A DNA stretch of 64,000 bases, taken from G963677445 sp963678275 (GTDB lineage Bacteria > Bacteroidota > Ignavibacteria > Ignavibacteriales > Melioribacteraceae). The stretch is taken from assembly GCA_963678275.1 (NCBI GenBank), contig OY782765.1:2356001-2420000 (forward strand). Direction: 5' to 3'. The position numbers and the translations under genes were made by a program. Below, in pieces: positions 1 through 9,176 of this stretch (position 1 is the first letter of the stretch; the number at the start of each line of letters is the position of its first letter). The notes below the pieces were generated by a model that saw nothing but the letters and a program-made list of their open reading frames with translations, was not told the DNA's origin and ran no database searches.

Positions 1-273
1 ACAATTCTCAGATTTATTAAAGAACCCTATTTAGATGGCGACTTCGATTTAGATTTCTATGGCCAACATATATCCGGTCAATCTTTTTAATCACTCCATC
101 CCTGTTCTGAGTTTTTTACACGTTCATTAGATAATTCCTTAGAACATATCGCCCGCCTGAATAAGGTTAATAAGATTTAGTCTGGTCGGATGGTTTCCTA
201 TGCTACTAAGGTTAAAAAAATCAAAAATACGGTTTCATTACATTCTTTTCATTCCACATTTTTATCCGCCGCG
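1..273. repeat. Interspersed repeat A, copy 1, left part (interrupted by an IS)
   Basis: Non-coding sequence closely matching 39107-39370 and 55291-55570, and more loosely 19790-20010. Shared landmarks include the segments with cgatggcgacttcgattt, tagataattccttagaac, and aataaggttaataagg. The window begins inside this copy. It is interrupted at 273/274 by the IS and resumes at 1910, so the two halves together form one repeat copy. No gene is visible in it. Confidence 0.85.
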
Positions 274-1909
274 CAGGCTGTTGCAGGGAGGCAAAAAAAA
301 CATGGAAAATATTTTTATGTAAATAAAACTTGTAATTTATTTGGCAAAATATTCTTATAATTGAAAATATTAGGGAAGCATGATGCTACTTCCATGCTAT
401 CCGGACTATTATCAACCTTTCCAAACAGCTTGAAGAGTTTATTGAGATTATGGCCAATACACATAAGCAAAAATTCAGCATTTGCCGCAAACAACCCTTT
501 TAGTCTAAACCGGGTATATCCCAGGTTCCATTTGATATTACCAAAGACCGGTTCGACTGTTGTTGAACGAATTAGTAATTTTTCCTTTCCCTCTTCTGTT
601 TCCACCTTTTCCCTCATCATTTCTACATAGATTTCCCGATCATCTCGTCGAATTTCTCTTTTCCCACTTTTATTGTTCTTCGATAAACATTGAGACCTGA
701 ATTCGCAATTCCCACAATCATTGCAAACATATTTTCTTCCCTTGAAAGATTTATTCTTTTCTGTTTTTTTGAACTCTAACTTTTTATCTGACGGACATAT
801 ATAGATGTCTTTTTCTTTATCATATGTAAAATCACTTTTGTCGAATTTTAAACCCTTTTTAATCTTTTCACTTGTCTCTTTTCCATTACGTCTGTTGCCT
901 ACATAAGCGTCGATCTGGTTGTAATAGATTTCAAATATTGTGTCATTGGTGTTAAACCCTCCGTCAGATAGATATCTCCTCTTTTTGTTCGGGCCCAAAA
1001 TTCTTTCCGTATTATTATATTGAAGCATAAATTGTTTTTCGTCGTTCCTGTCTGGCGTCAGCTGGGCGTTTGCTATGAATTGGGTTTTCGTATCGGTGCA
1101 TATTTGTGGATTATAGCCCGGAAATGCGCTTTTCCCCCCTCCCGGTTTTTGCATTGGAGCTTCCGGTTCTTCTATATTTACCTGATGATTATCCCTGCAG
1201 TTTTCTTTTATTGTCTCTTTTCGCTCTTCCAGTATTCTTTGGGCTTCTTCCAGCTTAGCCTTTTTCTTTTCCAATTCGGCAAGCTTCTTTTCTTCTATTT
1301 CGCTTTGATTCAGGTATTCGGTGATATCTTCTTTTATTGCTTTCAGTTTTTCTTCTATTTTGTTGGAGCGCATACTTTTTTTCTTACTGCTTGCCGCGGC
1401 CATCTTTGATCCATCCATCGCGATTTCCATGAACTCACTTATTCCCATCTCTATTGCTTTCCGTACTATCTGTATAAAAAGCCCTGGAATATGGGCCAGA
1501 TGACGCTTTCTGAATCTGCTCAATGAAGTGTGATCCGGTCGAAGGTTTGCTGATACATATATAAAATCCATGTTCTTTTTGCAATTGTATTCAAGATCAC
1601 GGGTAACTGATATACCTTGGGAATATCCGAAAAACAGTGTGGCTAACATTGCCTTTGGACAAAAAGCTTCTCCACCCTGTGGACTGTATTGCTCGTAGAG
1701 TAAACTTAAATCTAATTCTTCTACTATTCTTACGATAAATCTTGCTTTTGAATCTTCTTCTACAAAATCATCCAGGCTATAAGCAATGAATCCCAGTTGA
1801 TCTCGATTTCCTTCAATAAACCCCATTATTCCTATTTCCATGTTTATTATTTACTACCTATTATATCACTAAACATACACTTTTGTTCCCGATAATCTGC
1901 AACAGCCTG
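274..1909 (-). mobile_element. IS1182-family insertion sequence, complete
   Basis: The element is 1636 bp and bounded by perfect 13-bp terminal inverted repeats, CAGGCTGTTGCAG at 274-286 and its complement at 1897-1909. It is flanked by the 4-bp direct repeat CGCG (270-273 and 1910-1913), taken as the target duplication. It sits inside interspersed repeat A. Removing the element and one CGCG restores a sequence that matches the uninterrupted repeat copies at 39371 and 55561 apart from two bases. It carries one intact transposase gene on the minus strand. Confidence 0.9.
315..1841 (-). CDS. IS1182-family transposase (DDE type)
   Basis: A 508-residue transposase filling the IS. The N-terminal DUF772-like part (about 20-120, with RPDHTSLSRFRKRH) is followed by a DDE catalytic region. 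The first Asp lies in MDGSK (D143), the second probably in the YLSDGGF segment near residue 290-300, and the Glu in TTVEPVFGN (E430). A Cys cluster of form CxxCxxCx5C (KYVCNDCGNCEFRSQC) lies between them, as is common in this family. The segment after D143 up to about 220 is charged and coiled-coil-like. The frame is intact from ATG to stop, so the element may be active. Family assignment is by motif recognition. Confidence 0.9.
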   Translation of the reverse strand: MEIGIMGFIEGNRDQLGFIAYSLDDFVEEDSKARFIVRIVEELDLSLLYEQYSPQGGEAFCPKAMLATLFFGYSQGISVTRDLEYNCKKNMDFIYVSANLRPDHTSLSRFRKRHLAHIPGLFIQIVRKAIEMGISEFMEIAMDGSKMAAASSKKKSMRSNKIEEKLKAIKEDITEYLNQSEIEEKKLAELEKKKAKLEEAQRILEERKETIKENCRDNHQVNIEEPEAPMQKPGGGKSAFPGYNPQICTDTKTQFIANAQLTPDRNDEKQFMLQYNNTERILGPNKKRRYLSDGGFNTNDTIFEIYYNQIDAYVGNRRNGKETSEKIKKGLKFDKSDFTYDKEKDIYICPSDKKLEFKKTEKNKSFKGRKYVCNDCGNCEFRSQCLSKNNKSGKREIRRDDREIYVEMMREKVETEEGKEKLLIRSTTVEPVFGNIKWNLGYTRFRLKGLFAANAEFLLMCIGHNLNKLFKLFGKVDNSPDSMEVASCFPNIFNYKNILPNKLQVLFT

Positions 1910-2095
1910 CGCGTCGGACGTAATTAGTAATTCGTAATTTCTTTTGTGGCTTTTCTTCCACCTTATCAACGAAATCTGCGTAAACAAAAAATTTGCCGCT
2001 CTCTTGACCTTATTAATTGTTCATTGTTCATTATTAATTATTAATTGCATTTTTGCCATTTTGCGTAGAATTTAACTTCTTACTGAATACTCTTA
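1910..2095. repeat. Interspersed repeat A, copy 1, right part
   Basis: Continuation of repeat A after the IS: ggacgtaatt, the run of attaattgttcattgttc-like AT-rich sequence, and the terminal junction motif gccattttgcgtagaattta at 2054-2073. The same order is seen at 39371-39548 and 55571-55757. Confidence 0.8.
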
Positions 2096-2106
2096 CTCTG
2101 ATTTTT

Positions 2107-2187
2107 CGATACCGATACCGATACCGATACCGATACCGATACCGATACCGATACCGATACCGATACCGATACCGATACCGATACCGA
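2107..2187. repeat. Hexanucleotide tandem repeat (CGATAC)n, about 13.5 copies
   Basis: An uninterrupted array of the 6-bp unit CGATAC from 2107 to 2187, with no variant units. It lies in non-coding DNA between the interrupted repeat A and gdhA. Repeat A contains short cgatttcgatggcgacttcg-like runs, which could have seeded the expansion. The purity suggests a recent, slippage-prone array. Confidence 0.95.
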
Positions 2188-2464
2188 AAAATAATAAGGC
2201 AATCCTAAAATCCTTTAATCAATGGTTCAGACATTTTTTTCTTTACAATTAAGGATCCCGGGGATGGTCAGAAATGCTCAACTAAGATTAGCTCCGGAAG
2301 TTATAAATTCAATTTAGAAAGATCCACAAAGAAAAAAAAATCACCTAAAAATTCTCAGCGGGAAACACAATAAAAAATTAAGTTAAAAATATCCTGAAAA
2401 AATGCGATTTTCCTTGCTAAATAAAAACATACAGAGTAATTTTCATTCATAAAAAGAAGTTTCC

Positions 2465-2479
2465 TGTCCAATTTGGACA
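2465..2479. promoter_or_regulatory. Perfect 15-bp palindrome upstream of gdhA (candidate operator)
   Basis: TGTCCAA-T-TTGGACA is a perfect inverted repeat 113 bp before the gdhA start, with no T-run after it, so it is not terminator-like. Position and symmetry suggest a dimeric regulator site. The regulator is unknown. Confidence 0.4.
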
Positions 2480-2591
2480 AGGCAGCCTTTTTTTTGGAAA
2501 GTTAACATTATTTTTGTTATTATGTTGAGATTTCCTGCCGGAATCCGGCAACGGAATTATTTTATAACCTTGCCAATTTTGTGAGGATATT

Positions 2592-3932
2592 ATGTTAGAT
2601 TATGTTAATCAGGTAGTAGAAGAAGTAAAAGCAAAAAACCCGAGTGAACCTGAATTTCACCAGGCAGTTGAAGAGGTCGCGGAATCTCTTGATATAGTTT
2701 TTCAGCAGCATCCCGAATATATATCAGCCGATATATTAAGAAGAATGACTGAACCGGAAAGAATAATAATATTCCGGGTTCCCTGGATGGATGACCAGGG
2801 CAATGTAAAAATAAACCGCGGTTTCAGAATTGAAATGAACAGCGCGATAGGTCCCTACAAAGGGGGTCTGCGTTTTCACCCTTCTGTTACCCTCGGTATA
2901 TTAAAATTCCTGGCGTTCGAACAGGTATTCAAAAACAGCCTTACCACCCTTCCAATGGGCGGCGGCAAAGGTGGATCCGATTTTGATCCCAAAGGTAAAA
3001 GTGACAACGAAATTATGCGTTTCTGCCAGAGCTTCATGACTGAACTGAGCAAACACATCGGACCTAATACTGATGTGCCCGCAGGTGATATCGGAGTTGG
3101 CGGCCGTGAAATAGGCTTCCTCTTTGGTCAGTATAAAAGAGTAAGAAATGAATTCACCGGCGTATTAACAGGCAAAGGCATTAACTGGGGCGGTTCTCTT
3201 ATCCGTCCTGAAGCTACCGGTTTCGGATGTGTTTATTTCGCTGAAGAAATGTTGAAAACAAAAGAGACCAGTTTTGACGGAAAGATTGTCGCTGTTTCAG
3301 GTTTCGGCAATGTTGCCTGGGGAGCCGTTCAGAAAGTTAATGAATTAGGCGGTAAAGTAGTTACTCTTTCAGGTCCTGACGGATACATCTACGATCCCGA
3401 CGGTGTGACAGGTGAAAAAGTGGATTACATGCTGCGTCTGAGAGCGTCAAATAAAGACGCTGTTGAAGATTACGCCAAAGAATTTAAAGTTGACTTTATA
3501 CCGGGCAAAAAACCCTGGGAAGTAAAAGTTGATGTCGCTCTTCCCTGCGCCACCGAAAATGAAATTCATAAAGCCGAAGCTGAAACGCTCGTTAAAAACG
3601 GATGTATGGCAGTATGTGAAGGCGCCAATATGCCGACAACAATTGATGGCTACCATATATTCAAAGAGGCCGGCATTTTATACGCGCCGGGCAAAGCTGC
3701 CAACGCGGGTGGCGTGGCAACTTCAGGACTCGAAATGTCGCAGAACAGCATGCGCCTTCCCTGGTCACGCGAAGAAGTTGACCAGAGACTCCATGAAATT
3801 ATGATCAGAATTCATGATACATGTCTTGAAACCTCTGAACGATTCGGCACACCGGGCAATTATGTCAATGGCGCCAATATCGCCGGCTTCCTTAAAGTTG
3901 CCGACGCGATGATCGATCAGGGCCTCGTCTAA
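2592..3932 (+). CDS. gdhA: NADP-type glutamate dehydrogenase
   Basis: Catalyses the reversible reductive amination of 2-oxoglutarate with ammonium to glutamate, in the cytosol. The 446 residues match the usual length of hexameric bacterial GdhA. The substrate/catalytic segment LTTLPMGGGKGGSDFDPKGK (with the catalytic Lys of GGGKGG) is present. So are the nucleotide-binding glycine segment VSGFGNVAWGA (Rossmann fold, about residues 235-250) and the C-terminal EGANMPTT and NAGGVATSGLEMSQN signatures. The start is supported by GAGGAT seven bases before ATG. It is monocistronic, with a strong hairpin directly downstream. A 15-bp palindrome lies upstream and may be a control site. Coenzyme type (NADP) is inferred from overall similarity. 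Confidence 0.95.
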   Translation: MLDYVNQVVEEVKAKNPSEPEFHQAVEEVAESLDIVFQQHPEYISADILRRMTEPERIIIFRVPWMDDQGNVKINRGFRIEMNSAIGPYKGGLRFHPSVTLGILKFLAFEQVFKNSLTTLPMGGGKGGSDFDPKGKSDNEIMRFCQSFMTELSKHIGPNTDVPAGDIGVGGREIGFLFGQYKRVRNEFTGVLTGKGINWGGSLIRPEATGFGCVYFAEEMLKTKETSFDGKIVAVSGFGNVAWGAVQKVNELGGKVVTLSGPDGYIYDPDGVTGEKVDYMLRLRASNKDAVEDYAKEFKVDFIPGKKPWEVKVDVALPCATENEIHKAEAETLVKNGCMAVCEGANMPTTIDGYHIFKEAGILYAPGKAANAGGVATSGLEMSQNSMRLPWSREEVDQRLHEIMIRIHDTCLETSERFGTPGNYVNGANIAGFLKVADAMIDQGLV

Positions 3933-3954
3933 AAATTTCTTAACAAATATGGAT

Positions 3955-3990
3955 AATACCGGGAACAGCGCGCTGTTCCCGGTATTTTAT
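3955..3990 (+). terminator. Hairpin terminator after gdhA
   Basis: A perfect 32-bp palindrome: the left arm AATACCGGGAACAGCG at 3955-3970 is immediately followed by its complement at 3971-3986, and then tttatta. The next gene starts only 10 bp after the hairpin, so the hairpin also lies in the leader of that gene. Confidence 0.8.
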
Positions 3991-3996
3991 TAATAT

Positions 3997-6981
3997 ATGA
4001 ACGGATTCGATAAAGCCGCGATGAGAGATGTTTTTGGGAGCAGGGTAAAACGTTTCCAGAAACTAATGAGATTCAAAATAAGAGATATCCTCCTTGTTTC
4101 CTCCCTTTATGATAATTACCTTTTTGAAGAAGATGGCAGGTTGTATGAGCTGATAAGAGAAGAATACCAGACTCTCAATCTTAGTCACGCCCCCGAAATC
4201 ACACATGTTACCACCGCCCAGGAGGCAATTGAGCTGGCCCGTGATGAAAACCGCTTCGACCTGATAATTACAACCATGCACATTGAGGATATGCATGTTG
4301 TTGAATTCGCTAAGCTTGCCCGCGAAAACGGCCTTAATCAGCCGGTCATTCTCCTTGCTTATGATAATATCGAAAGAAAAGAGATCACTCAGCATGAGGG
4401 ACATGATATTTTTGACAGAATATTTATATGGCAGGGGGACTACAGACTACTTATCGGTATAATCAAATATGTAGAGGACCGTCTTAACGTTGAAAATGAC
4501 ACCAAGTCGGTCGGGGTTCAGTCGATCATTCTGCTTGAGGATAATGTAAAGTTTTATTCATCTTATCTTCCTCTCATCTATACAGAAATATTCGATCAAT
4601 CGCAAAGGCTTATTACCGAAGGAATTAATGTAACTCATCGTTATCTGCGGATGCGCGCCCGGCCAAAAATACTTCTATGCAATACCTATGAGGAAGGATG
4701 GGAATATTTCGAAAAATACCAGGACCATATTCTTGGGATTATTCTCGATATAAATTTTAAGCTTAAAGGTAAAAAAGATTCTGAGGCAGGTATAAAATTT
4801 GCTATCGCAGTAAAAAATATGCAGCATGATATTCCCATTCTGCTTCAGTCGAGTAATCTTGAATTTGAATCTGTCGCGCCCGATATCGGCGCGTCATTCT
4901 TATATAAAAATTCTCCTTTCCTTTTAAGTGAGTTGCGGGAATTTATGATTAAAAATTTCAGCTTTGGAGATTTTATTTTCCGCACAAGAGACGGAGAAGA
5001 GGTTGGAAAGGCAAATAATCTTTTTTCACTAATGAACCAACTTGCTAAAGCCCCCCTCGATTCCATTGTTTATCACTCCGAAAGGAATCATTTTTCCAAC
5101 TGGCTGAAAGCCCGAACCGAGTTCTGGCTGGCCAGTAAACTGCGCCCCGAAAAAGTCAGTGATTTTAAGGATCCGGAAGATATCAGGGTCAGACTAACTG
5201 AAACAATCCGCGAATATCTTGAACTGCGTCAGAGAGGCACTATTACTGAATTTTCCGCTGAGTCATTCGATCCCAAAAACAGTTTTGCCCGGATAGGAGG
5301 AGGCTCACTCGGAGGAAAAGCGAGAGGACTGGGATTTATTAATACTCTTATTAACCATTATGGCATCAGGGATAAATTTAAAGGTGTTGAAATTTCAGTG
5401 CCATCGGCTGTTGTGCTCGCGACAGATGTATTTGATAATTTCCTTGGTGAAAATAATCTTTTCCGCTTTGCCTATAATCAGACAGATGATGATAAAATTT
5501 TAAAAAAATTCCTTACCGCTCCTTACTTTCCTCCCAAAGTGGTTGATAAATTGTGGGAATTTCTCTCAATAATAAAGGGACCTCTGGCTGTCAGGTCTTC
5601 AAGTCTGCTTGAAGATTCTCAGTTTCAGCCATTTGCAGGTGTTTACCAGACATACATGATACCCAATAACAACCCCGATCCGGAAAAACGGCTGTTTGAA
5701 CTGCTTCAGTGTATTAAAGGAGTATATGCTTCAACGTTCAGTAAGAACGCGAAGGATTATCTGAAGGCAACCTCCTACAGGCTGGAAGAGGAAAAAATGG
5801 CGGTCATAATTCAGCGCGTGACAGGCGCGGAAAGGAACAAACGATTTTATCCCGATTTCGCCGGAGTCGCGAAGTCATATAACTTTTACCCTGTTCCACC
5901 CTCAAAAGCTACCGACGGAATCGCCCTGGTTGCGTTGGGTTTGGGAAAACAGGTTGTCGAAGGTGGCGAAAATGTTAGATTCTGCCCGAAATTTCCAAAA
6001 CATTTGCTGCAGTTTTTCTCTACAAAAGAAACTATCCGCAACGCGCAGCAGCAGTTTTACGCTCTCGATATGAATTGCTGCCTTGAAAGAGAACATGCTG
6101 AATCTCCCGATATCATGGTAAAAAAATACCGCCTCGAAAAGGCCGAGGAAGACAAAACCCTCTTTTATGCCGGATCAACATATTCGGCAGAAAATGATTC
6201 TGTCTATGATGGTATTTCCAGGCAGGGATCGAGAGTTGTAACTTTTGCCCCCATTCTGAAACATAATATGTTTCCACTTTCAGAAATTTTAAACACTATG
6301 CTGGAAATAGGATTGTGGGGAATGGGGACACATGTTGAGATTGAATTCGCGGTAAATACAAATGTGCCGAAAGGAAAACCCAAAGAATTTTCCATGCTGC
6401 AGATGAGACCCCTGGTATTAAGCAGAGAGACAGAAATAATTGAATTTGACGATATTGACAACAATGATCTGATTTGCCAGAGCACCCAGGTACTGGGAAA
6501 CGGCGTTATTGACAATATACATGATATAATAGTCATCGATTATGAAAAATTCGACCGCTCAAAGACCAAACAGACAGCAAGAGAGGTGGGTGAGTTTAAT
6601 GAAAAGCTGCTATCGCTAAAAAGGCCATATATCCTGATCGGACTCGGCAGATGGGGCAGTTTTGATCCCTGGCTCGGCATTCCGGTCACCTGGGATCAGA
6701 TTTCAGGAGCTTCGGTAATTATTGAAAGCAGTTTTAAAGATCTGAAAGTAACTCCCTCGCAGGGTTCCCATTTTTTCCAGAATATCACCTCATTCAGAGT
6801 TGGTTACTTTACAGTTAATACATCCAACAAAAATTGTTTCATCGACTGGGACTGGCTTTTAAAACAGGAACCTGTTGAGTCGGGTGAGTTTACACATCAT
6901 CTTCATTTTAATAAAAATATGATGGTGAAAATCAGCGGCTCTCAAAACCGCGGAATTATATTTCAACCAGGGAAAAACTAA
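3997..6981 (+). CDS. Receiver-like domains fused to a PEP/pyruvate-binding (PPDK-type) domain
   Basis: A 994-residue cytosolic protein. Residues about 25-150 resemble a response-regulator receiver fold, but the phosphoacceptor position reads LIITTMHI, without Asp. Residues about 175-320 form a second receiver-like domain with LLEDN and GIILDINF (Asp251). From about 430 to 820 runs a PPDK_N-type ATP-grasp domain, with IGGGSLGGKARG (433-444) and AVRSSSLLEDSQ (531-542). The swivelling His domain (TSH motif) and the PEP-synthase TIM barrel of PpsA/PPDK are absent. The C terminus instead carries a distinct block with LIGLGRWGSFDPW and QGSHFFQ (His925). It therefore cannot be an ordinary PEP synthase. 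It lies 8 bp before a histidine kinase and is probably co-transcribed with it, so a signalling or phosphotransfer role is inferred. The substrate is unknown. No clear ribosome binding site is seen; ATG codons at 4021 and 4063 are alternatives. Confidence 0.8.
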   Translation: MNGFDKAAMRDVFGSRVKRFQKLMRFKIRDILLVSSLYDNYLFEEDGRLYELIREEYQTLNLSHAPEITHVTTAQEAIELARDENRFDLIITTMHIEDMHVVEFAKLARENGLNQPVILLAYDNIERKEITQHEGHDIFDRIFIWQGDYRLLIGIIKYVEDRLNVENDTKSVGVQSIILLEDNVKFYSSYLPLIYTEIFDQSQRLITEGINVTHRYLRMRARPKILLCNTYEEGWEYFEKYQDHILGIILDINFKLKGKKDSEAGIKFAIAVKNMQHDIPILLQSSNLEFESVAPDIGASFLYKNSPFLLSELREFMIKNFSFGDFIFRTRDGEEVGKANNLFSLMNQLAKAPLDSIVYHSERNHFSNWLKARTEFWLASKLRPEKVSDFKDPEDIRVRLTETIREYLELRQRGTITEFSAESFDPKNSFARIGGGSLGGKARGLGFINTLINHYGIRDKFKGVEISVPSAVVLATDVFDNFLGENNLFRFAYNQTDDDKILKKFLTAPYFPPKVVDKLWEFLSIIKGPLAVRSSSLLEDSQFQPFAGVYQTYMIPNNNPDPEKRLFELLQCIKGVYASTFSKNAKDYLKATSYRLEEEKMAVIIQRVTGAERNKRFYPDFAGVAKSYNFYPVPPSKATDGIALVALGLGKQVVEGGENVRFCPKFPKHLLQFFSTKETIRNAQQQFYALDMNCCLEREHAESPDIMVKKYRLEKAEEDKTLFYAGSTYSAENDSVYDGISRQGSRVVTFAPILKHNMFPLSEILNTMLEIGLWGMGTHVEIEFAVNTNVPKGKPKEFSMLQMRPLVLSRETEIIEFDDIDNNDLICQSTQVLGNGVIDNIHDIIVIDYEKFDRSKTKQTAREVGEFNEKLLSLKRPYILIGLGRWGSFDPWLGIPVTWDQISGASVIIESSFKDLKVTPSQGSHFFQNITSFRVGYFTVNTSNKNCFIDWDWLLKQEPVESGEFTHHLHFNKNMMVKISGSQNRGIIFQPGKN

Positions 6982-6989
6982 TTATTTTC

Positions 6990-9176
6990 ATGCGAATTAT
7001 AAGTAAACTATATCTCGTCGCGCTTGGTTTCCTTGTTCCATTAATTCTGTTAATTTACCTGCTTAACCTTGAAAAGAATAAATCAATAGAATTTACGGTA
7101 AAAGAGCTGGAAGGAACGGCTATACTTGCCCCCTTAAAAAATTCTCTGACCAATTTTCAGCTTTATTGCCTAAGCGAAAAATTTGATACCCCGAATCTTA
7201 ACCGGGATTCACTTAAAGTTAATTTTGAAAAAAATATTGAGAAACTTCAAAATATTTCAGAAGGTAATATTTTTTCTTCCGCCCCTCTCAAAGACCTGCC
7301 GCTTTATATAAACCTGTGGAAAAATCTTGGTGAAAACAGCCGCAAAGACTGCGCTGTGATCGAAACGGGACTGAAACACTCATTTACAACAATCGGGAAT
7401 GAATTTAACCTGGTTCTCGATCCCGCGCTTGAAAGTTATTACCTGATGGACCTGATAATTAATAAATTTCCCGCGCTTGAGCAGGAGCTTCTTGAATTAA
7501 TGTCAGGTTATCCCGAAGAGGAAAGAGAAAAAAAATATTACCTTATTGAAAAAAATATGAGGGTGACTGAATCACTGATTGACCTTAATCTTTCGGGAAC
7601 GCCTGAAGTCAGGGATACTATCAGCAAAAAATTTGCCAGTCTTAAAAAACAGATCAGCATTTTGGGAAAAATTTCGGTTAAAGATAGTCCGGACATTTTC
7701 AGGCGGCAGGCTCTCACAGCAATGGCCGAATCAGGAGAAATCTGGCAGATTACCCTTGAAAACTTCAGATTACTTTTACGGAAAAGAATTGACAACAGCA
7801 GTTATGATAAATTTTATACTTTTCTGGTCGCCGCCATTTTGATACTTATTCCTGTTGTTTTGTTTTTTTATATTTCCGGTTATATCAGCCGTTCGGTAAG
7901 GTTGTTCAACCGGGTCGCGGAACAGGTGATAGCGGGTGAACTTGATCTGGAGCTGGTCAATAAAAACAAGGATGAATTTGGCGCGCTGAGTAAAAACCTG
8001 AACAGGATGATAAAAGCTATCGGGTCGAACATCGCTGAACATGTTGAGAAACTTCAGATAACCGAAAACGCTCTGAATGCTGAAATCATTAAACATATCG
8101 AAATTGAAGAAGCCCTTTCCAAGTCGGAACTTCTTTTTTCCCGCGTCTGGGATATATCGGTTGATGGAATGAGGCTTACCGATAAAACAGGCAAGATTGT
8201 CACTGTTAATAAAGCTTTCTGCGAGAAAGTAGGAAAGAAAAAGGAAGAGCTTGAAGGGGAACATTTTTCAATAATATATCATCCATCGGTCAGGGAAGAA
8301 TTTACACGGTTTTATGAAAGGGACCTGTCCGGAAATAAAATCAGGCCCCATTTCGACAGGGAATCATACCTCTGGAATGGTAAAAAAATCTGGTTCGCGT
8401 TCTCTAATTCTCTCTTGAAACTCTCTGACGGTTCAAGCCTTGTTCTGAGCGTACTGAAAGATATCTCCGACAGAAAAAAATCGGAATTTGAGCTGCAGAT
8501 TTATGCCGGACAGCTAAGAAAACTGGCGTCACATCTCCAGTCAGTCAGGGAAGAAGAGAGGAGAATGATAGCGAGGGAAATTCATGATGAGCTGGGCCAG
8601 GTGCTAACAGTTCTGAAAATTCAGATAACTCTTCTGGCAAACAAACTCAGGGAAGATCAGCAGGACCTTAAAGAAAAAATTGAATCGGTTTCTGAAGTGA
8701 TTGATAAAACGGTGGAATCGGTCCAGCGAATTTCATCTAAACTAAGACCGGGAATCCTTGATGAGCTTGGCCTGATACCGGCAATCGAATGGTATGCCCA
8801 GGATTTTGAAAACAGAACCGGAATTATTTGTGAATCAACCCTTCCGAATGAAGAGATAATTCTGGCTCATGATAAAATTACCGCTGTATTCCGGATTTTC
8901 CAGGAAGCGCTTACTAACGTCGCTCGTCATGCTAAAGCGACAAAAATACAGATTACATTAAATATAACCGATAATATCATCAGTCTGAGGATTACAGATA
9001 ATGGCCGCGGAATAACAAACGAAGAGATTAACGCGCATAATTCACTCGGACTGCTTGGCATGAAGGAGAGAGCTGTTATACTTGATGGCGATGTCAGTAT
9101 AACCGGCACAACAGGCAGAGGCACTTCGGTCTGTGTAAAACTCCCACTTGAAAATAACTGGCAGGAAACAATATGA
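6990..9176 (+). CDS. NarX/DesK-type sensor histidine kinase with HAMP and PAS domains
   Basis: A 728-residue membrane sensor kinase. TM1 spans about 5-25 and a periplasmic sensor region about 26-270. TM2 spans about 272-295 (AAILILIPVVLFFYISGYI), then HAMP about 295-350, a PAS domain about 370-490 (SVDGMRLTDKTGKIVTVNKA), a HisKA_3 dimerisation domain with the phosphorylatable His532 in AREIHDELGQ, and HATPase_c about 625-725 (FQEALTNVARHAKA, DNGRGI, LGLLGMKERA). Its stop overlaps the ATG of the regulator downstream (ATGA), typical of a coupled two-component pair. The ligand is unknown. The PEP-domain protein upstream may be an accessory input. Confidence 0.93.
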   Translation: MRIISKLYLVALGFLVPLILLIYLLNLEKNKSIEFTVKELEGTAILAPLKNSLTNFQLYCLSEKFDTPNLNRDSLKVNFEKNIEKLQNISEGNIFSSAPLKDLPLYINLWKNLGENSRKDCAVIETGLKHSFTTIGNEFNLVLDPALESYYLMDLIINKFPALEQELLELMSGYPEEEREKKYYLIEKNMRVTESLIDLNLSGTPEVRDTISKKFASLKKQISILGKISVKDSPDIFRRQALTAMAESGEIWQITLENFRLLLRKRIDNSSYDKFYTFLVAAILILIPVVLFFYISGYISRSVRLFNRVAEQVIAGELDLELVNKNKDEFGALSKNLNRMIKAIGSNIAEHVEKLQITENALNAEIIKHIEIEEALSKSELLFSRVWDISVDGMRLTDKTGKIVTVNKAFCEKVGKKKEELEGEHFSIIYHPSVREEFTRFYERDLSGNKIRPHFDRESYLWNGKKIWFAFSNSLLKLSDGSSLVLSVLKDISDRKKSEFELQIYAGQLRKLASHLQSVREEERRMIAREIHDELGQVLTVLKIQITLLANKLREDQQDLKEKIESVSEVIDKTVESVQRISSKLRPGILDELGLIPAIEWYAQDFENRTGIICESTLPNEEIILAHDKITAVFRIFQEALTNVARHAKATKIQITLNITDNIISLRITDNGRGITNEEINAHNSLGLLGMKERAVILDGDVSITGTTGRGTSVCVKLPLENNWQETI

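Noticed and set aside
361..1503. Plus-strand reading frames inside the IS
   Set aside because: They are antisense to the intact transposase, have low-complexity translations rich in Phe/Ser, and match no family.
2107..2187. CRISPR array
   Set aside because: The repeat unit is only 6 bp with no spacers, and no cas genes are present anywhere in the window.
3997..6981. Phosphoenolpyruvate synthase (ppsA)
   Set aside because: Only the PEP/pyruvate-binding ATP-grasp part is present; the His swivel and PEP barrel domains are missing.
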